From assembly GCF_900109775.1 (NCBI RefSeq), contig NZ_FOAX01000001.1:1674001-1738000 (forward strand): 64,000 bases of DNA, given 5' to 3'. Positions 17,239 through 25,919 of the stretch are shown here, in pieces (positions within the stretch are counted from its first letter, which is position 1; every line of letters begins with the position of its first letter). The notes beneath the pieces were generated by a model, which saw nothing but the letters and a program-made list of their open reading frames with translations, ran no database searches and was not told where the DNA came from. Made by a program: the position numbers and the translations under genes. The stretch is from Pseudoxanthomonas sp. GM95 (GTDB taxonomy: Bacteria > Pseudomonadota > Gammaproteobacteria > Xanthomonadales > Xanthomonadaceae).

Positions 17239-19632
17239 TCAGGCCGGAATCAACCAGCCGCCGAACAGCGGTCCGGCCGTATCGCCGTGCTGTGGCTCGA
17301 AACGGAAGGTCAGCGATTGGGCCTCGCGCGTCAGCGCCGGCGGCAGCGGGTAGTCGTGGTCGACGAAGTCGATCACCTGCCCGCGCTCGACCTTGACCTC
17401 CACGGCCAGCTGGCCGTTGATGAGGATGTTGAAGCGGCCCTTGTCGCTCCCCCAGAAACGCAGCCGCAACGCCAGCGGCGCATCGCTGCTCTTCATCTGG
17501 AATTCGACGAACCCCTTGCCGCGCACGTCGCGGCATTCCTGCCTTCGGTAGGCGCCACCGAAAGAGGTATCGCTGGTGAGCTTATGCGCCTGTTCGGAGG
17601 CCTCGTTGCCGAACTGGATCATGTCCACCGCACTGGCCAGCAATGCGGCATGCTCGGCCTTGTCGCGCGTGCGCCGTTGCGCTTCCTGCGCCCACTGTTT
17701 GGAGTCCATGCGCTTGAAATACAGTGCGCTGCGGCGGTCGTACTGCGCGTAGAACGGCGCGAACTCCAGCGCCTGCGGACGCGTGGTGCTGGCCAGGTAG
17801 CGCCCGGGCTCGGGCAGGGCCACGAAGCCGGACAGCGGCGAGACATCGGCCACCAGCGCAGGGTCCGGGGCGTCATAAGGCGTGGTGACCGGCCCCAGGT
17901 CGGCGGCCAGCGCCAATGGACCGCGCATCACCACCACGCTGTCCGGATCGCCCGCGGCGTGCTCCAGGCGCAAGGGCGTTTCGAGCGCCAGCTCGATGAC
18001 ATCGCCGGCCTTCAAGCGACGCTCCAGCAATGCATAACCGCCTTCCATGTGGGCACTGGTCTTGCGCCCGTTGAGCGTGAGCGCGTAACGCCCCTCGCAC
18101 CAGGCCGGGATCCGCAGCATCAGGCGCTGCGGCGCCTTGGCCCCGGCACGCGTCACCTGCAGGCGCACCTGGCCGTTATGCGGGATGCCGCTGTCCAGCT
18201 CCAGCACCAGCTCGCCCTGTTTCCAGTCCAGGGTCGAGGGAATGTACAGGTTGACGTACAGCGCGCTGCCGTCCTGCCAGTAGATCGAGTCGCCGAACTG
18301 CGCGTGCGCCTCCATGCCGCTGCCGACGCAGCACCAGAACGAATCAAACTTGTCCGAGAACCCGCGCTCGCCGCCGGTGATCATCGGCGTCATGTAGGTG
18401 AACATGCCGGTAGCCGGATGCTGCGCGGCCATCGTGTGGTTGTGCAGCGTGCGCTCGTAGTAGTCGAAGTACCGCGCCTGCGGCGTCCACTGGTACAGGT
18501 GCCGGGTCAGCTTGAGCATGTTGTAGCTGTTGCAGTGCTCGCAGGTCTGCTCGGTCAGGAACGCGGCAATGGTGTCCGGTTGCTGGAAATACTCGCGGTC
18601 TGCATTGCCGCCGATCACGTAGCTGTAGTGGTTGGTCACCGTCTCCCAGAAGAAGCGCGCCGCGGCTGCCGAATCCGCATCACCCACGACTTCGAATTGG
18701 CGCGCCTCGCCGATGAACTTGGGCACTTGGGTATTGGCGTGATGGTGCGGCAGGTCATCCTTGCCCGCGAGGGTAGGGTCGATAATCTTGTCGTGGCGCA
18801 GCCGCTTGCCGATGGCAATCCAACGCGCGTTGCCGGTGCGCGCGCCCAGTTCGATATAGGACTCGTTGAGGCCGCCGAACTCGGTGTCCAGCAGGCTCTG
18901 CATCTGATCGTGGTTGAGGGCGTCGAAGACCCCGGCCAGGTACGCCGCCAGCGGCGTGAGCACCTCTAGCGCCTGCGGGCTGTCGGCCAGCTCATTGGCG
19001 TCGAGCAGGCCGGCGAACAACTTGTGCACCGTGTACAGCGGCGACCAGCTGCCATTGATATTGAAGGCGCTGCCCTTGACCTTGCCGGCCCGTACGTCCT
19101 CGAACACGACCTTACCGCCCTCGATCTTGCCGGCGTCGGTCTTGCGGGTCAGGCCACCGAGGTAGCCATCGGCGTCCTGGTCCTGGGCGCGGGCCAGCTG
19201 GGCCACGATGTAGTCGATGCGTTGCTTGACCTGCATATCGCCGGTCTGCGCATACAGCTTGGACAGCGCACTGAGGTAATGCCCCAGCGTGTGGCCGGCG
19301 ATGGTGTCGCCTTCCCAGCCGCCATAGACCTCGCCCTTGGGCGGCAGGCCGGCATATTGCAGGAAGTTGTGCAGCAGCCGGTCCGGCTCGATCTCGAACA
19401 GATAGCGCCGGTTGACCAGCAGCGAATCCAGGAACATGGACGGCTTCAGCCTCACGTCCTGCAGCGGCAGCGCGGTCACCTTGCCGGCGATGGATGCAGC
19501 AGCGTCCCGCGGGAAGCGCAGCATCCCCGCCGCCACCGCCAGCGCGCTCCATTGCAGAAAGCGGCGGCGCGACAGGTCGCTGACCGCATGACTACAAGCC
19601 TGCACCTTTGTGGAATCGGAAGACGTACTCAT
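17239..19632 (-). CDS. GH127/GH146 beta-L-arabinofuranosidase (HypBA1-like), Tat-exported
   Basis: 797 residues from ATG 19632. A twin-arginine signal DLSRRRFLQWSALAVAAGM opens the protein. The (alpha/alpha)6 catalytic domain (DUF1680) includes GEVYGGWEGDTIAGHTLGHY and the zinc/thiolate site: Glu in NADREYF, Glu-x-Cys in CEHCNSYNML (about 363-372) and the Cys pair in SFWCCVGSGMEAH (about 431-439). In the characterised bifidobacterial HypBA1 the equivalent Glu338, Cys340, Cys417 and Cys418 bind zinc and Cys417 is the nucleophile. These enzymes release L-arabinose from the beta-arabinofuranosyl chains on hydroxyproline. The length and GEVYGGWE block suggest the GH146-type subgroup of xanthomonads. 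A C-terminal beta domain follows (about 640-797). Confidence 0.92.
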   Translation of the reverse strand: MSTSSDSTKVQACSHAVSDLSRRRFLQWSALAVAAGMLRFPRDAAASIAGKVTALPLQDVRLKPSMFLDSLLVNRRYLFEIEPDRLLHNFLQYAGLPPKGEVYGGWEGDTIAGHTLGHYLSALSKLYAQTGDMQVKQRIDYIVAQLARAQDQDADGYLGGLTRKTDAGKIEGGKVVFEDVRAGKVKGSAFNINGSWSPLYTVHKLFAGLLDANELADSPQALEVLTPLAAYLAGVFDALNHDQMQSLLDTEFGGLNESYIELGARTGNARWIAIGKRLRHDKIIDPTLAGKDDLPHHHANTQVPKFIGEARQFEVVGDADSAAAARFFWETVTNHYSYVIGGNADREYFQQPDTIAAFLTEQTCEHCNSYNMLKLTRHLYQWTPQARYFDYYERTLHNHTMAAQHPATGMFTYMTPMITGGERGFSDKFDSFWCCVGSGMEAHAQFGDSIYWQDGSALYVNLYIPSTLDWKQGELVLELDSGIPHNGQVRLQVTRAGAKAPQRLMLRIPAWCEGRYALTLNGRKTSAHMEGGYALLERRLKAGDVIELALETPLRLEHAAGDPDSVVVMRGPLALAADLGPVTTPYDAPDPALVADVSPLSGFVALPEPGRYLASTTRPQALEFAPFYAQYDRRSALYFKRMDSKQWAQEAQRRTRDKAEHAALLASAVDMIQFGNEASEQAHKLTSDTSFGGAYRRQECRDVRGKGFVEFQMKSSDAPLALRLRFWGSDKGRFNILINGQLAVEVKVERGQVIDFVDHDYPLPPALTREAQSLTFRFEPQHGDTAGPLFGGWLIPA

Positions 19633-19863
19633 GCGCGGCGCTCGCTGGCCATTACACGCAGAGAAGGGAAATAGAGCAGCGGCATCTGGATGTCCTCGAT
19701 AGGCGAGCCCCACTCACGCGCCAACGGCGGCGAGACAGGCGGGGCATGAAGATCGAGGCCTGCGCCTCGCTAGAGCGACTATCACACCGACGTGCAAGCA
19801 CCGTCTTGAGCTGCAGCGTGCCGGGACATGCGGAATCCGGCACGAAGCGGGCAAGCGTGCGGA
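19633..19863. promoter_or_regulatory. Gap upstream of the GH127/146 gene
   Basis: 231 non-coding bases between the GH43 stop and the GH127/146 start, unusually long for this tightly packed operon. It carries a variant of the regulon palindrome at 19828-19843, so an internal promoter is likely. Confidence 0.4.
19828..19843. promoter_or_regulatory. Variant palindromic regulon site upstream of GH127/146
   Basis: ATGCGGAATCCGGCAC is the regulon motif with one A removed from the centre and one G added in the right arm (CGGA-A-TCCG core). About 196 bases upstream of the GH127/146 start. Confidence 0.35.
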
Positions 19864-21447
19864 TCAGTCCAGGTCGCAGCGTGTGTCGGATGACATCGTC
19901 GCAGGGGCCAGCAAAACCGGCTGCGGCGCCAGCGCTTCCCATTCCTGCACCGCAACGGCCGCGTACTGGCTCGCGCCGCCAGACGCGTCGAGCACGGCGC
20001 GCAGGCAGCGGGTGGTCACGGGCCTGAACGTCACCGTGTTGGCTGCCCCTAGCGCGACCCCATAAGCGCTGATCGGCAAGACCGGCTGCCAACGCCCATC
20101 GTCGCGATACTCAAGATGCCAGCGCGCCGGTGGTGCCACGCCCTGCGATGCGCCGGCTGGCTGGTCGGCGAAAAACGTGATGCGACTGGCATCCAGTGTC
20201 ACCGGCCGTCCCCATCGGTACTGGATCCATTGGCGGGCCGGATTGTGCGGCGTCCAGCTGCCCCACATGTCCGGCGGCAACGGATTGGCGCGGACGATGC
20301 CGTCGTTGAGCGCTTTGATCCAGTACTGGGTCGGAATGTCGGGACTATTGGATGCGCTGGCCTGCGCGGCGGCGGCGATATTGCGCTGCGGCTTCAGCGC
20401 GGGGCGCGGAGGATGGGTCTGCACGACCTTGCGCATTCGCGCCGGGCGGACGCTGTCGTCCCATTCGAGCATGTCGATGGCCACGCTGCGGCGGAAATGC
20501 CCGCCGCCCCTGGCATCGGCGGTGTGATAGATCATGTACCACTGGCCACCGAAGGCGATGATGCCCGGATGCGAGGTGGTGCTGGACACCGGGTCGAGCA
20601 CCACGCCGCGGTAGGTCCACGGACCCAATGGCGACGGCGCGGTGCCATAGGCGATGCAGGCGTGGTAGCGCGCGGGCGTGCAGGGTGAATCGGGGCCGGC
20701 ATTGTTGCCGGCGTAGGCCATGTAGTAGGTCCCGTTGCGCTTGAACAGCCAAGGCGCCTCGAAGAAGCCATCGAGCGTGGAGACCTGCACCGCATGCCCG
20801 ATCGGCGTGCGCATGTCCGCCGCCAGTTCAATCCCCCGCAGCTTGCCGAACGTGCCCCAATACAGATAGACGCGGCCATCGTCATCCACCATCACCGTCG
20901 GGTCGATGTTCTGGATGTCGTTTCGCTCCGGCAGCGACTGCGACACGATTGGTCCTTGGCGGTGCGCGTCACGCCAGGGTCCCAGCGGACTGTCGGCCAC
21001 CGCCACGCCGATGGCGAAGCGGTCGGGGTTTGTCGAATCGCGCTCTTCTACCGGCGCATACAGGTAGTAGCGCCGGTCTGGCCCCTGCACGATCTGCCCC
21101 GCATAGGCGCGGCCCGGCGCGGCCCAGGCAAATACCTGCTCGGGCTTGAGGATCGCCGGATAATGCGTCCAGCGCCCGCCGGCGACATCGTCGGTGACCA
21201 GCAGTTGCCATTCCTTCATCACAAAGTCGTTGACGTCCGGTGCGGCTTCGTCGCGCCCGGCCAAGATGTAAAGTCTTCCATCGGCCACCAGCGGCGCCGG
21301 ATCGGCCGAGTAGTACTGGCCGTCGGCCATGATCGGATTGACGTGGGCTTGCACCTGCCGCGAGGCCGGTTGCTGTGCGCTGGAGGCGCACGCCCACCCG
21401 ATCAATCCGATGATCGCCAGCAAACGCGGCTGCACGCGCCTGGTCAT
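19864..21447 (-). CDS. GH43 alpha-L-arabinofuranosidase-like enzyme with discoidin-type C-domain
   Basis: 527 residues; ATG 21447 overlaps the stop of the GH121-like gene (ATGA, 21444-21447). Sec signal RLLAIIGLIGWACASSAQ. The GH43 propeller has Asp in YYSADPAPLVADGRLYI (base), Asp in NIDPTVMVDDDGRVYLYWG and Glu in GFFEAPWLFKRNGTYYMAY (acid). A C-terminal half (about 350-510, YWIKALNDGIVRANP, DASRITFFADQ) resembles the F5/8-type carbohydrate-binding module also present in the upstream enzyme. Xanthomonads are reported to carry an alpha-arabinofuranosidase (HypAA) next to HypBA1 and HypBA2 for the terminal alpha-1,3-linked arabinose of extensin; position and family fit, activity is inferred. 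Confidence 0.82.
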   Translation of the reverse strand: MTRRVQPRLLAIIGLIGWACASSAQQPASRQVQAHVNPIMADGQYYSADPAPLVADGRLYILAGRDEAAPDVNDFVMKEWQLLVTDDVAGGRWTHYPAILKPEQVFAWAAPGRAYAGQIVQGPDRRYYLYAPVEERDSTNPDRFAIGVAVADSPLGPWRDAHRQGPIVSQSLPERNDIQNIDPTVMVDDDGRVYLYWGTFGKLRGIELAADMRTPIGHAVQVSTLDGFFEAPWLFKRNGTYYMAYAGNNAGPDSPCTPARYHACIAYGTAPSPLGPWTYRGVVLDPVSSTTSHPGIIAFGGQWYMIYHTADARGGGHFRRSVAIDMLEWDDSVRPARMRKVVQTHPPRPALKPQRNIAAAAQASASNSPDIPTQYWIKALNDGIVRANPLPPDMWGSWTPHNPARQWIQYRWGRPVTLDASRITFFADQPAGASQGVAPPARWHLEYRDDGRWQPVLPISAYGVALGAANTVTFRPVTTRCLRAVLDASGGASQYAAVAVQEWEALAPQPVLLAPATMSSDTRCDLD

Positions 21448-24400
21448 AGCGCGGATGCCGCCGGCTCGACGCCGCGCACCGTGACATTCACCGGCAGCTG
21501 CCCGGTCTGTCCGCGCCCTTGCACGACGCCTTCCAGCATGCGCTCGCTGCCGGCCGCAGGTGCCTGTACTGAAGCCTGCGGCCAATGCACCGAGCGACGT
21601 TCGCGCGAGCCATCGTTGTACTGCACGGTGGCGAAGGCCGGCAGCGCGACTGGGCTGCCGGCGACGGCGCGCAGAGGCGGTAGAGGATCGACGGTATTGA
21701 CCTGCCCAGGCTCGCTGGCCCGCACCCAGAGCTGCGCGGTGACCGGCAGCCCGCCATCGGCCAGGCCGTGAATCTCGACGTGGCCATCGCTGCCGAGTCG
21801 ACCCGCCCCGATTTGCGGCCAGCGCACGGCGAGCAGGCCCTGGCTGCCATCGGCATAGGTGCCGGTGATGCGATCGGGCAACGTCGGTACCTGGCCAGCG
21901 CCGGTGCGCACGTCCAGCGTCTCCAGCCGCTCGGGACGATCAGCGAACACCTGCCATTCGTCCACGCCCAGCGCCGCACGACCGCTGCCCTGCGTCGCCG
22001 TCTCGATCACTGCGCGCAGCGCCGTGGTGGTGACCGGCGCAAAGTGCACGCGGCTGGGCTTGTCACGACCTGCTAACGGATAACCGCCGGTCACCGGCAG
22101 GTCGACCCAATGCTGGTCCTGCAGGAATTGCAGCTTCCAGCTGACCGGCTGCATGACGCCGCCATCGGGCTGGTCGTCCCAGAAGTACATCGTGCTGGCC
22201 GAAATCCGCTGCGGCTGCGGCCACTGGTACTGCAGCCAGACCGAGGCCGGCTGCGCGCGTCCCCAGCTGCCCCAGCGACGATCGGCCGCTGGCGGTGAGG
22301 CCGCATCGGCAATGAAGCCATCGTTGAGCGCCTGCACGCGGTGATGGCTGGCGGTCTGCTGGGCCGTGGCGGTGGCCTCGCCCTGCACCTGCACGCCCTG
22401 CCCCACCGCCTGCGCAACGGCGTCCACGCGCACCTCGGCCTTTCCTTGCAGCGCGCCGTCATCGGCCACCAGGCGCAGTATGTAGCGACCGGGCGCCGTG
22501 AAACGCACGAGCGTCGAGGTCGCATCGGGCGTCCCGAACAGCGCCTCACCCTGCGCCGGCCCCTGGACCTGCTGCCAGTGCACCGCCAACTGCGCGTGCG
22601 GTAGCGCGTCGTCACCGACCTGGCCACGTAACTGGATCGCAGTGCCCTGCCCGCGATCCTGTTGCCAGACCACGACCTGCGGCGCCTGGTTGGCGGGCGC
22701 CGCCGCTGGCGCGGTACCGGTGGCGTAGACCTGCACTTCTTTCAGCCCAGTGCGCAACGCGCCGGCGTGGACCACCTGCACGCGCAAGCGCTGCGCGGTG
22801 ATCGCCGGGAAGCGCACGCGGTTGCGATTGCCCTGCGCGATCGCCGCATCGCGCACTTGGCCAGGCACGGGCTTCCACAAGCCGTCGACAAAGACCTGCA
22901 CCTGGTACATCCACGGCGGTGCGTAACCGGCGCGCGTACCCGAGGGAAGCCCGTGCTGTTCGCCCGCGGGCGAGGAGCTGCGATAGAAGTACAGGCGCAC
23001 GTCGTCGAACCGCTGCGGCTTGCCCAGGTCCAGGTCGATCCAGTCGCGGTCCGACGGCGATCCCGCCGTGCCCCAGAACGGCTCGTTGACGGTGCTGCCA
23101 TCCACCGCGCCGGCCGCGGCGAAGCCGGGCGCTGCGAAGCTCGATGTCACGCGCGCGCCAAGCGCCAGGTCCGGCGTGCTCACCGGCAAGGTTGGATCGA
23201 CACCGGCCTTCTGCAGCACGTCGTCGATGCGCGCACCTTGGTCGAACACTACCTGCTCCGGGAGCAGGACCGTTGTACGCTGAGAGGCCAGCACCTGCGC
23301 ACCGGCGGCATCGGCATTGACCGCATCTGCCGGCAGTTCGACCTGACCACTCGCCGGGTCGTAGACCACATGCGTCAGGCGATCAAGGGTCAGCACGCGC
23401 TTGCCGTCCAGGAATACCGAGTAGCCCTTAGGCATCCGCCCACCGTAATGACGGCCGTCCTTGTCCCAGACGATGGATAGGTTGCGATCGCGATAACGGA
23501 TGTTGTCCGCGGCGAAATGGTCCCAGCCAATGTCGATCGGATACAGCTCGATCTTCGCGTCGCTGCGCGGGCGCAGACCCATCGCATCTTCGATCACGGT
23601 GAAGTTGGTCGCGCCCAGCTGGGTGTGGTGGATCCAGGAGCGGTAACCGATGTGGCCACCGTCATCCGCGCTGCCCTTGGCCCAGAATTCGTTCTGGTCC
23701 GGGTAGCGGTTGTCGCCATCGATGTCGTGCGCCCAGGCATTCCAGTACAGCAACTTGCGGTACCAGCCAGCGTCCAGGTACGGACTGGGATAGTCGCGCA
23801 GCACCGAGCCCAGCATGCGGAAGGTGACCGTCGAATTGATCACCGAGAAGTTGTTGCTGCCGCCCTCGCCGCGCGCCGCACGGTCGGCCTGGTTGGCGGT
23901 GTGGAACGGGAAGATCGGATACTGGTCTGCATCGGCGAACAGCCGCAACGCGCGCACGTATTTGGGATCGTAATCGGCCTCACCCGCCTTGGGCATCAGG
24001 CCGACGGTGAACGGGTAGTAGTTGTTGGTCTCCTTCCAGTCCACCAGGGCGCCCGGCCCGCCGACTTGGCGGTGCTTGAGCAGGTCGCCGTGCAGACCCA
24101 TCGTATCCGGCGTGTCGCTGTGGTCCTGCCACAGCACCGACAGCACCGCGCTGCGGATCTTCGCCGCTTCGGCCTCCATCTGCTTGGCGGTGGCGAGGTC
24201 ACCGGCGACGCGCGCGGCGTGGGCCGATGCCAGCGCGTTGGCATACACGTACGCACTCTCGGTGCGATCCATGCGCACCTGGCCGTGCTGCTTGGCCCAG
24301 TCGAAGGACACCGCGTCGGCGTCGTTACCGGTCATCGCCGCCCAGTCGTACTCGATCAGGCCATTGCCGTTACTGTCGTAGGCCTTGAGTAATCCGAGCA

Positions 24401-25787
24401 CGTCATCGCGCCCGTAGCGCGCGAGCTTGCCGGCCACCGCGGCCGGACCACCGTGCAACTCATAGGAGCGCCAGGCCGCATCGGTCAGGTACTGCGCGTA
24501 GGAGTTGGACCAGTTCTCCGGCGAACCGGGGTTGTCGGCGTACTTGCCACTGGCGGCAACCTCGCCCGCGCCGATCCATGACCCGTAGGCGTAGGTCGGA
24601 TCGCGCAGGTACTTCAGGTCGTCCAGGAACATGCACGTGGTCAGCACGATCGCGTTGTTGTAGCCGAGCACGCCTTCGATGGCGACCGGGAACTGATAGT
24701 CGTTGCCCGGCACGTCGGCATCGAGGAAGTTGAACCGCAGCAGCCACCAGCGATAGAACAACGTTTTGTCAATGTTGTCCTCGGGCGTGTCCAGGTAAGG
24801 GATGTTGTCGGCCCACCAGCGGTTGTAGGCGGTGACATGCCCGAGATAAGCCTGCTGCGGCGACTGCGCGGCAATCCGCTGGAAAGCCGCGAGCGAAGAC
24901 GGCAACTCGCGCGTGATCAGGCCCAGCTGGAGCTTGTACGTCGCGGTCGTTCCCGAGGCCGGCACCTCGACGCGCCGTGTCAGCGACGCGCCATCGACCC
25001 TGAAGCCATCGCCAGACAACTTCGGAAACACGGTGGTGATGTCGTTGCGCGCCTGGAACGCGCCGGTGAGCATTCCGCCTTCCGGATGCGACGCCATCGG
25101 CGAGACCGCGGTAAGGGTCAACGCATGCGGTTTGCCGTCGGTCGCGGCCAGGCTGACCTCGGCCACGGCCACGTCATCCTGGGTGATGAACTTGACCAGC
25201 TGCATGCGCACGCCGGCCGCGGCATCGGCGAACGCGGTGCTGAAGTAGCTCGGCGTCTGCCGGCGCCTGGACGTGTCTTCGACCAACGTCAGCGGCTTGC
25301 CCGCCTCCGCGGCCTTGATTCGGAACAACGCGTCGTGACCGGTCTTGTGCCAGTACGCCACCTCGCCAACGAAGCCCGGTACTTCGGGCTTGTGCGTGTA
25401 GAGGTAAGCGGCTCGCCCACGGGTGAACAGCCAGTTGTTGGTGTCGTCGAACCCACCGCCGTTGCCATTGCGGGCCAGCATCCGGTCGATCCAGAAGTCA
25501 TGACCAGGCGCCGTGCCCGCACCCTGTGCCTGGTCCGCCGCGAACACCGCTGGCAGATAGCCGCCCGGCGCGAACGGGACGCCGGTGTCCGGCACCGGAT
25601 GGGCATCGCCCTTGAACACCGGGTCGCCGATGGCAATGCTGCGGTGCTGCACGACCTGCGCTGTCGACGTGGACGTCTGCGCCATCGAACAGGGCTCCAA
25701 GCCCAGCGCCAACGTGAGCAATAGCGCGCGCAGCGACCAGGCCAGGCCACGGCGCCGCGACGGGAGAACGTCACCCTTGGTGTTCAT
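21444..25787 (-). CDS. GH121-like beta-L-arabinobiosidase (HypBA2-type), multidomain
   Basis: 1447 residues, ATG 25787 with GAGG about 5 bases upstream. Sec signal LRALLLTLALGLEPCSMAQ. Residues about 50-330 form a beta-rich N-domain; about 330-830 look like an (alpha/alpha)6 barrel (FYRWWLLRFNFLDADVPG, TTCMFLDDLKYLRDPTYAYG, DWAKQHGQVRMDRTESAYVY, WNAWAHDIDGDNRYPDQNE). Then come an F5/8-type domain (about 880-1040), an Ig/PKD-like domain (about 1050-1140), a second F5/8-type domain (about 1150-1270) and a C-terminal Ig-like domain. The catalytic part resembles GH121, which releases beta-L-arabinobiose from hydroxyproline-linked arabinan of extensin. Adjacent HypBA1-like and GH43 genes support this. 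Family assignment is by resemblance; other (alpha/alpha)6 families are possible. Confidence 0.75.
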   Translation of the reverse strand: MNTKGDVLPSRRRGLAWSLRALLLTLALGLEPCSMAQTSTSTAQVVQHRSIAIGDPVFKGDAHPVPDTGVPFAPGGYLPAVFAADQAQGAGTAPGHDFWIDRMLARNGNGGGFDDTNNWLFTRGRAAYLYTHKPEVPGFVGEVAYWHKTGHDALFRIKAAEAGKPLTLVEDTSRRRQTPSYFSTAFADAAAGVRMQLVKFITQDDVAVAEVSLAATDGKPHALTLTAVSPMASHPEGGMLTGAFQARNDITTVFPKLSGDGFRVDGASLTRRVEVPASGTTATYKLQLGLITRELPSSLAAFQRIAAQSPQQAYLGHVTAYNRWWADNIPYLDTPEDNIDKTLFYRWWLLRFNFLDADVPGNDYQFPVAIEGVLGYNNAIVLTTCMFLDDLKYLRDPTYAYGSWIGAGEVAASGKYADNPGSPENWSNSYAQYLTDAAWRSYELHGGPAAVAGKLARYGRDDVLGLLKAYDSNGNGLIEYDWAAMTGNDADAVSFDWAKQHGQVRMDRTESAYVYANALASAHAARVAGDLATAKQMEAEAAKIRSAVLSVLWQDHSDTPDTMGLHGDLLKHRQVGGPGALVDWKETNNYYPFTVGLMPKAGEADYDPKYVRALRLFADADQYPIFPFHTANQADRAARGEGGSNNFSVINSTVTFRMLGSVLRDYPSPYLDAGWYRKLLYWNAWAHDIDGDNRYPDQNEFWAKGSADDGGHIGYRSWIHHTQLGATNFTVIEDAMGLRPRSDAKIELYPIDIGWDHFAADNIRYRDRNLSIVWDKDGRHYGGRMPKGYSVFLDGKRVLTLDRLTHVVYDPASGQVELPADAVNADAAGAQVLASQRTTVLLPEQVVFDQGARIDDVLQKAGVDPTLPVSTPDLALGARVTSSFAAPGFAAAGAVDGSTVNEPFWGTAGSPSDRDWIDLDLGKPQRFDDVRLYFYRSSSPAGEQHGLPSGTRAGYAPPWMYQVQVFVDGLWKPVPGQVRDAAIAQGNRNRVRFPAITAQRLRVQVVHAGALRTGLKEVQVYATGTAPAAAPANQAPQVVVWQQDRGQGTAIQLRGQVGDDALPHAQLAVHWQQVQGPAQGEALFGTPDATSTLVRFTAPGRYILRLVADDGALQGKAEVRVDAVAQAVGQGVQVQGEATATAQQTASHHRVQALNDGFIADAASPPAADRRWGSWGRAQPASVWLQYQWPQPQRISASTMYFWDDQPDGGVMQPVSWKLQFLQDQHWVDLPVTGGYPLAGRDKPSRVHFAPVTTTALRAVIETATQGSGRAALGVDEWQVFADRPERLETLDVRTGAGQVPTLPDRITGTYADGSQGLLAVRWPQIGAGRLGSDGHVEIHGLADGGLPVTAQLWVRASEPGQVNTVDPLPPLRAVAGSPVALPAFATVQYNDGSRERRSVHWPQASVQAPAAGSERMLEGVVQGRGQTGQLPVNVTVRGVEPAASAL

Positions 25788-25867
25788 GCAACCTCTTCAA
25801 ACCATGACGAAGGCAGATAGATCACGCAGCGGATTCACGCGCTTTGCGTGCACGCACTGCAGCCTTC

Positions 25868-25907
25868 AAAAACAAAACAGCGCCGCCCCGTCGCCAGGGC
25901 GGCGCCC
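25868..25907 (-). terminator. Intrinsic terminator after the third TonB receptor
   Basis: On the minus strand a GC-rich stem (arms at 25897-25905 and 25880-25888, GCGCCGCCC/GGGCGGCGC) is followed by TGTTTTGTTTTTG, 15 bases after the receptor stop. It isolates the receptor transcript from the GH121-like operon downstream. Confidence 0.85.
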
Positions 25908-25919
25908 CACATCGAACGA

